From Pholiota molesta (lineage: Eukaryota > Basidiomycota > Agaricomycetes > Agaricales > Strophariaceae), in assembly GCA_014925825.1 (NCBI GenBank), contig JACGCK010000200.1, positions 1-64,000 of the forward strand: 64,000 nt of DNA. The letters are read 5' to 3'. Position 1 is the stretch's first letter. Each line of letters opens with the position of its first letter. Positions 57,739 through 64,000 of the stretch are shown in pieces. Made by a program: the position numbers and the translations under genes. The notes under the pieces are model-generated. The model made no database searches. It was not told the DNA's origin and worked only from the letters and a program-made list of their open reading frames with translations.

Positions 57739-60154
57739 ATGTCCGGGACCTCTGCTACTTCGCTACCAGTGCTATCGAAAGACAGCGACAGAGAGCTTGA
57801 ATTGACGCTTTCGGAGAAGTCGAAAGAGGCGTCGACAGAGATCGAAAGGGTGGATGATAACGTTGGGAAACGAAGCAAAGGTCCGACTTTTGTCTCGTCC
57901 ATCACCAAGGACGAGCCCATCGTAACTCGGAAAGAATTATGGAGTTACTACTGTGCGTTCAACTCCCTCCATTTACTACGAAAAGCATGCTGAGATTTCG
58001 ACTGCCAAAGTGTATTACAACGGTGACAATGTATGTATTTCGAGTCTATAATTTCATTCCTATCGTGAATTTACTGACGAGGGAATAGGGTGTTGGTCCC
58101 TTAGGATTTTCTATGACGCTCTTCCAGTCTTTGGCATTTGCAGCTGGATTTGACCCCGTCAAAGGACCTGGTTCGTCCTGTAGCGCAGCCGACGCCTCTG
58201 GGCAATGCGTCCTTCCATGGGCAGGTGGAACCAAGGCCGTCTCGAGTGTCGTGTTGATTGCGAACGGCCTCAGTTTCGCTGTAAGTGAACAATTATCTCT
58301 CTGCACATGTCTTATCTTACAAAAATTTCAGGTTATGACTCTGATTTTCACGACGATAGGCTCTGCAGCAGATTATGGTACTTTCGGACGTTGGCTGTTA
58401 TTAGTGATTACTTGCATTTGCTGGGCAGCTCAGTTCGCCGAGATGAGTTTGACAAGTAAATTACACCCTTATCTGCCCCAATTCTTTTTGGCTGAATATT
58501 TTGAACGAAGCTCCGTCACGCTGGCCATTAGCTATGGCATTGTACATGATAGGCTTCATTACCTATGGAGCCACTCTTGTCTTCTACGCTGCTCTGTTCC
58601 CTCGGTTGGCTAGGAATACCTTGCGTTCTAGGACTTTACGCGATCAATATGAGGCAGGACAAATCACGCGCGAAGAATACGAAGTGGAAGAAAGCCTGGA
58701 GAAGAACAGAATCAGCAATATCAGCACGGTGAGTATTTGAGATTCGCATTTACCAGTCCTCCTCTCAATCTCTTTCATTTAGACGCATAGTAACATCGGC
58801 TACATCGCCACACTTTGCCTAAATCTGTCAGTTTTACTTCCGTTGGCGAACAACCCGAAAGTCAACAACTACACCCTAGTTTTGTACGCAACCATGTCTA
58901 TCTATGGCGCCCCTCTTGCTGAGTCAAAACTTACGTTCTTGTAGGACCAATGCGTACTGGGTCGTCATGGGCGTATGGTGGTGTACGACTTTTTCAAATC
59001 ACAATCCAGGCTGATATGAACTGACCCCAATCCCTCCAGTCGTTTTCCAGCAACCACGCCCAGGACCACCCCTTCCTAAAGGCGAACATTACATTACAAT
59101 CGGATGGAGACAAGTACGTCTTTCCTTGTGTTCTACCACGTGTATGATCGTGAGCTCATTGCGCAACGTAGATCTGGGCAGCATGCAAGCAATATAAGCA
59201 GCTGCCTTATACCTTCATCTATCTCTTCGCATTCTTCTTGCTTGCAGACGTAAGCATCTAAATGTCAGATTCGCGTTGAGAAATGAAAAATAATGGTGTG
59301 TATAGGGCCTCAATACGACTGGAACTTTGATATCGATTTGCCAGAACGATAAATTCTCATTCAGTTTCTTGCAAAATACCTATCTGGGCCTTGCTCAGGC
59401 CATTACGTCGACGATGAGCACTCTTGGCTTTTGGTACTTCCAAAGATACTTCAAAATTTCGACAAAGAAGATGGTATGTATCCTTTCTCCTCGATAGGTT
59501 TGGGCTTTACTGATCAAGCCTAGTTCATTGTAACGAACGTGGTAACCGTGTTTATACCATTTTGGGGCATGCTAGGCATTTGGACAGGGAAGGTCGGGTG
59601 AGTGCCAATCGCATTGAATGCAGTTGAATCCTTGTCTCAATCTTCGTTCAAGTTTCCATAACGTCTGGGAGTTTTGGTGCGTTATACTCTGAACCAAATT
59701 GTGGCCTCGCCTCTCATATTGGTATCTGTTCAGGGCCTACAATGTCGTTTTTGGTCTTTTCCAAGCACCATACTATGCATTCTCACAGACCATGATGGCG
59801 GAACTTACACCCCCAGGATTTGACAATATGGCAAGTACACCGTTGACACCATTTATACTACCTGGTCACTTACATTCTCACTTCTGAACTTAGTTCTTTG
59901 GTCTATTCGGACTCTCGAATCGCGCTTCATCGATGATAGGACCCAACGTCATTCAAGCCATTATCGACAAATCCGGCAGCAATTGGATGGGATTCCCTTT
60001 CCTCTTCGCCCTCTGTTTCGCTGCCTCGATGGTCATATGGTTCTGCGTTGATATCGAAAAGGGCCGCAGAGACGCCGTCGCGTGGGCAGATGGTATTCGC
60101 AAGAAGGCGGACTTGGCGGAGAAGGATACGCTGGTTTCGACTGTTAGCGGTTGA
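57739..60154 (+). CDS. ATG22: Autophagy-related protein 22 (ATG22), vacuolar amino-acid effluxer
   Basis: MFS-type transporter of the vacuolar membrane that exports amino acids released by autophagic breakdown. Fourteen exons: 57739-57952, 58011-58030, 58089-58280, 58332-58455, 58511-58728, 58783-58883, 58945-58982, 59040-59113, 59172-59249, 59306-59473, 59524-59597, 59653-59676, 59734-59830, 59894-60154; 1683 nt, 560 residues in phase. A hydrophilic N-terminus leads to the family phrase ELWSYYLYYNGDNGVGPLGF, formed across a 20-nt exon. Around twelve membrane segments follow, with LPKGEHYITIGWRQIW, FFLLADGLNTTGTLI, AYNVVFGLFQAPYYAFSQTM and MFFGLFGLSNRASSMIGP. Intron 13 (59831-59893) is GC-AG with donor ATG|GCAAGT. 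The ATG chosen is the first in the frame. Exons 2, 7 and 12 are under 40 nt. Confidence 0.92.
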
Positions 60155-60418
60155 CTGTGTGATCGTTATGTTAATAGAACGAGTCATTTTTCCCTTTGTT
60201 TCTTATTGATTATGAAGAGTCTTTTGAGCTTCGTATAATCTCGTCTTAGCGAGCCCTTGAATGACTCGAGTTGTTTTTTGACTTAGCAATCCGCGCCAAG
60301 GCGCGCTCGGCATTCTCCGAAATAAATCATGATAAGATGGCGGTCCGACGACTTGAATGACTAGATCGTAAGAGCTGAAATCTCCTCTTTGTACCCCTAC
60401 AAACTCGAAGCTTCCTCA

Positions 60419-61285
60419 ATGACATCTCAAAAACCTTTAGGTATGTGGTAGCACGTCAGCATCATGCTATTAGAGTGACTCGATAACGGAATTTCAATGC
60501 AGTATTTGTCACTGGCAACGCCAATAAGCTAAGGGAAGTGAAGGAAATTCTCTCGCAAGGCGGCCATCCAATAGAAATCGACTCTCGAAGCCTCGATAGT
60601 ATGGCCTCAAATCTATGGGAAAACTCAGCGTGTCTAACGAGTTACAGTCCCAGAAATCCAAGGCACGACAGTAGAAGTCGCCCGTGCCAAATGCAAAGCA
60701 GCAGCGGAACTTGTCCGTCACGTCTTGCTCATTTCACCGCCTTCGGGATGAGCTAATTTTGTATGGAAGATAGGTCGGAGGCCCATGCATAACAGAAGAC
60801 ACTGCTCTCTGCTATAAAGCCCTCCACGGTCTTCCCGGGCCCTACATCAAGCAATTCATGACCGAAATTGGACATGAAGGGCTGAACGCCCTCCTCGTTG
60901 GTTTTTCGTCGAAGGAGGCTGAGGCTGTCTGCACTTTTGCTTACTCTGCAGGACCAGGTAAACTATCCACACCATAAGAAAGTTATTATGGATCCAAAAG
61001 AATGACCTTCATTTTTCTAAGGTACCGAGCCGCTGATCTTCGAAGGCCGAACAGAAGGAACGATTGTCCCCGCACGAGGGCCAAAAGTTTTTGGCTGGGA
61101 CGCCGTCTTCGAACCATTAAACACTGGTTTAACGTGAGTCGCATTCGTTGATTCCATTATATTAGATTTAGCTACTGATCTCGGAGAGTAGATACGCAGA
61201 AATGCCTTCGGAACAGAAGAACAAGATTTCGCACAGATATAAAGCTCTGGACAAGCTTCGCAAATACCTTCAAAGCCTGTCTTGA
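60419..61285 (+). CDS. HAM1: Inosine triphosphate pyrophosphatase (HAM1/ITPA)
   Basis: Cytosolic hydrolase removing ITP, dITP and XTP from nucleotide pools. Six exons: 60419-60440, 60503-60598, 60648-60712, 60774-60957, 61022-61133, 61192-61285; 573 nt, 190 residues, the usual family size. Signatures: [88 protein letters not shown], and the C-terminal [20 protein letters not shown]. Catalytic Asp in TEDT and the Lys/Ser/His of the nucleotide pocket are retained. It follows ATG22 in the same direction, 264 bp downstream, and is convergent with the first thioesterase gene (144 bp). Confidence 0.95.
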
Positions 61286-61429
61286 GATTTCTCGAGCGCT
61301 CTATTAAGTTCTCAGCCTGCAGCATATATTCTATGGTCGGCAGCGATTGCAATGTGTTCGAGGCACTTTACTCTATGTACAACTTCGGAGATATAGACAG
61401 CCTGGATTCTCAAGAAATAACGATATAGA

Positions 61430-62279
61430 TCAAAGCTTGCCCGCGGCTGACCTTCTAGGCGGCGGCTTTACTGTGGAATGGACAGCAGAGACGCATAGTA
61501 TATCATTATTCCAGATCTATAAATTTATATCACCCGAATTAGCGCACTATCCATTAGAAGGAAGACTTTGCTCGACCAACCTCGCATCTCATTGTCCTGA
61601 TTCGGCCTTGCGCTGCGACAGAAGTTGCGATTATCCTTATTTTTGCACCCCTTCACAAGGCGTTCATATGAGAAAACATAAAATACGTGAAATGTTAAGT
61701 TTACTTACCTTTGAACAGGGTTGTGCCAGATGAGATTCATGGATTGCGTAAAACCACCCGCGTCTTTCCCCGTTTTGGTACTTGTAATAAAGAGCGACGC
61801 GACAGTGCACCTATTCTCAAATCTGAATTAGCACCCTGGACAAGTATCCGAAATTAAAATCAATTTGCGTACGGGTCTACCATGTATGCTGCACATCCCG
61901 CATGCAAGGTATCAAAGGTATTGCACATATCTATCAGTAAAAATTTAAGCGCTGGTATTTTGGGGCTCATAACAAACTGGGGCATAAAGTATCAAGACAC
62001 ACCTTTTTCGACGGTTACCTCAAAGACCGCCTGACCAGTGCAAGTAGATTTCTCGCCCCAGATACTCATTTCTACACACTTCATGCGCTCCCCAACTTGT
62101 GCACTGTACACTTGCTTTTCTACAGTTCCAACAAAAACTTGAAGAAGTGCAAAGAGAATTTGTTTGTCCTCCTTTGCGAGGTTTCCTTTGATAAAGGAGA
62201 CGTCCAGGTCGCTGACATCGCCTACCCAGCTGTAGAGCTTTCGAGCAATCGAGTGAGGAGTGTCGGTCAGATGGGACAT
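61430..62279 (-). CDS. Hotdog-fold (PaaI/ACOT13-like) thioesterase family protein, copy 1
   Basis: Predicted acyl-CoA thioesterase-like hotdog protein. Exons in transcript order: 62003-62279, 61873-61930, 61709-61810, 61581-61650, 61430-61516; 594 nt, 197 residues. The hotdog core reads DMCNTFDTLHAGCAAYMVDP (Asn96, His102, Asp111 align with the Asn, His-Gly-Gly and Asp positions of ACOT13-type enzymes), then GGFTQSMNLIWHNPVQ, RGAKIRIIATSV, and C-terminal IWNNDILCVSAVHSTVKPPP. The start is the first ATG of the frame; the frame stays open without an ATG to 62315. It is the divergent partner of copy 2, with matching intron positions. Substrate is unknown. Confidence 0.75.
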
Positions 62280-62824
62280 CAGATGAGAGGGGTTGACTGT
62301 GTTGCTGCCCAGCAACTGTGATTGGGCTCTGATTAAATATTGGTACCAGACAGCCGGACTTCTCGGATTCTCCTTGCTTCTTCAGGCCTTCAAAGCTTCA
62401 CGGACTGATAGAGATGTTCGATATAGATTTAGTACTAATCATAACAAAGCTAACTTCTAAGATATCAGATCTGAGATAATCATCATGACCGTGACGAGCT
62501 TCTGGAAACAGTTACCTATAGGACTCTGATGTAGCATTTGGCTTGAGTTATTTACAGAATTTGGGCTACATGTTAGCTGTAAGTTCTACACAAGTAGTAT
62601 TGCAATTTGGCGTTGAGAATGTGAGCCATAGTTGCTAAAACAAGTAATAGCAAGCGGCATGCCCCTATTGTAACAGGTTCCGCACCCTTGATTAGGCAGT
62701 CCGGATTCCGGAACACGTTCAAGCCGGTCCAGGCAGATTTCTCTTCCATCGCCGCCCACCATGGTATCCATCTTTCAGTGCCAATCTAAGTTCTTGCTGT
62801 CGCTGATTTCTAATCGGTTCCATC
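62280..62824. promoter_or_regulatory. Shared divergent promoter region of the two thioesterase paralogs
   Basis: 545 bp between the two start codons, no coding support. Probably a bidirectional control region retained after tail-out duplication; inferred from layout only. Confidence 0.45.
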
Positions 62825-63618
62825 ATGTCAAGACTTAACGATATTGTCGACGTGCTGCAGTTGCCACTCCCGAATAACCTTACAGCTGAAATAACGGGCA
62901 ATGTATCTGCGGAAATCAAGGAAATCCCGTTAAAATGGCTAGCGATTTTCAGGAATAAAGGGAAGGGTTTTGCAGGGAAGATTGCTGGAAGGCTCCGCGT
63001 TGTCGATGTTTCGGTCCTTCCCAATCCAGACGATTCTTCAAAAATGGAGGCTAGAGTGACAACTGAAATAGATGTAACACCAGGTGCGTGTTCATCTCAT
63101 TCTAGTACGTATCGCAACTTGGCTAATTCCGTTTCGTTCCCAGATATGTGCAATGCACAAGGCACTCTGGACAAGGGATGTATAGTATTTCTCATCGACG
63201 AGTGAGTTCAAACTTTACTCAACTGTAAAACATCTTTACACCTGGTACCTTCAGATGTTCAACCACTGCCATGGTCGTTATATCGGCATACAACGACCGA
63301 TACAACCCACCAGGTGTATCACAAACCATTAATACATTGTTCCATTCTGAAGCGATTGTGTACGGCTATATTTGACTTTACTGTCGATTCTGCTAACATC
63401 TCCTCAGAGGAACAAAGTTACGAATTGTGAACCGATCTTTGGAATCTGGCAGAGATGCAAACTCAGGCAAAACCGAGGTATTTTCTACATCCCGGATAAT
63501 TCTATGCATGTATTCACTAGTTCTTTAGATCTGGGATACGGCGAATCACAGACTGATTGCGTCTGGCACGCAAATTACAATGCCACCCTCCGTTCCCCCT
63601 AAATGGCTTCAAGATTAA
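62825..63618 (+). CDS. Hotdog-fold (PaaI/ACOT13-like) thioesterase family protein, copy 2
   Basis: Exons: 62825-63083, 63144-63201, 63255-63359, 63408-63477, 63529-63618; 582 nt, 193 residues. Core: DMCNAQGTLDKGCIVFLIDE (Asn90 and Asp105 kept), PGVSQTINTLFHSEAIV, GTKLRIVNRSLESGRDA, IWDTANHRLIASGTQITMPP. Exon sizes parallel copy 1 (259/58/105/70/90 against 277/58/102/70/87 nt), showing a duplicated gene. The conserved LHGG turn is LDKG here: the His is Asp96 and the following Gly is Lys97, whereas copy 1 keeps the His. Activity may therefore be altered. The ATG is the first in frame. Substrate is unknown. Confidence 0.8.
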
Positions 63619-64000
63619 TTAATGACTCCCCACTAGAATTTAGATACACCGTTTACCTACCTTATATTCGTATTAATCCCCCATGAGACACCTCGTACTT
63701 TAGTTAGCTACTTAGTCTCGGCTTACCTTCGGTCACCATATTCTCCTCACCGCTCCAGCAGGGTATATGTAGCATGGTCATTTCTGGGCCTTCGATCTTC
63801 TTTGATTCGTTCCATTGTGTATGTCCCCTTACCCATCAATTCGCCTCCTGGTGAAGTTACATGAACCATTGAGCTTATTTAAGGTTATCATAATCACTAC
63901 AATGGAATGCGTTTATAATTGTCGGCTGTTTTGCGGCTGTTCATCATGATTTTGGGGTCACTGGTCAGCGCTGGTCAGCGCTGGTCAGCCGGTTTCTTTA
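63619..64000. other. 3' intergenic tail of the window
   Basis: No gene seen. Ends in a short tandem repeat. Confidence 0.5.
63961..63989. repeat. Three tandem copies of a 10-bp unit (CTGGTCAGCG)
   Basis: Units at 63961, 63971 and 63981 (the last ends in CC instead of CG). May continue beyond the window. Confidence 0.8.

Noticed and set aside
1..64000. CRISPR arrays, bacterial operons, Shine-Dalgarno sites, tRNA or rRNA genes
   Set aside because: Eukaryotic intron-rich sequence; no regularly spaced repeats, and no tRNA A/B-box cloverleaf or rRNA core was seen by eye. A tRNA scan could still find a missed tRNA.

Overview
The window is nuclear DNA of a filamentous basidiomycete, most likely an agaricomycete. 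Genes are split by many 45-65 bp GT-AG introns. The gene set is typical of Dikarya: eIF3d, NOP14, GatB/PET112, HAM1, ATG22 and a fungal TRP-like channel. A fungal HET-domain gene and a multi-intron caspase-like gene of a type I associate with basidiomycetes point the same way. Exon structures were built by hand from splice signals, reading-frame phase and remembered family motifs. No database search was run.

Layout. (1) 1-7.6 kb is gene-dense: the 5' end of an IST3/RBMX2-like spliceosomal gene, the eIF3d gene (divergent from it, start codons 77 bp apart), a DSC2/UBAC2-like ER membrane gene convergent with eIF3d, and an ING-type PHD-finger gene. (2) 7.6-30.6 kb is nearly gene-free. It holds one GATA-finger transcription factor (15.8-17.5 kb) and two terminal-inverted-repeat elements: a 1.14-kb fold-back element with 420-bp arms (21.55-22.69 kb) and a 1.82-kb element with arms of about 220 bp and a 7-bp target duplication (24.84-26.66 kb). 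(3) 30.6-36.7 kb carries an NTF2-like gene, NOP14 and a lineage-type hypothetical protein, then a 2.8-kb gap. (4) 39.5-63.6 kb is dense again: mitochondrial GatB, a caspase-like gene, a HET gene, an M28 peptidase, a TRP-like channel, an amidase, ATG22, HAM1, and two divergent hotdog-fold thioesterase paralogs.

How the genes relate. Most are unlinked housekeeping functions: splicing, translation, ribosome biogenesis, ER-associated degradation, mitochondrial Gln-tRNA formation, nucleotide-pool cleaning, vacuolar efflux. The most suggestive local arrangement is the tail-to-tail pair at 42.9-46.9 kb. It joins a caspase-fold protein whose catalytic His and Cys are both replaced to a HET-domain protein, a family tied to fungal non-self recognition and cell death. 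The two thioesterase genes are a clear divergent duplication with the same intron positions.

Quality warning. eIF3d needs three single-base insertions and NOP14 one to keep the conserved protein in frame, and nearly all fall at short homopolymers. This looks like uncorrected indel error in the assembly. The amidase also lacks a block of sequence exactly where its catalytic cis-Ser motif should be.
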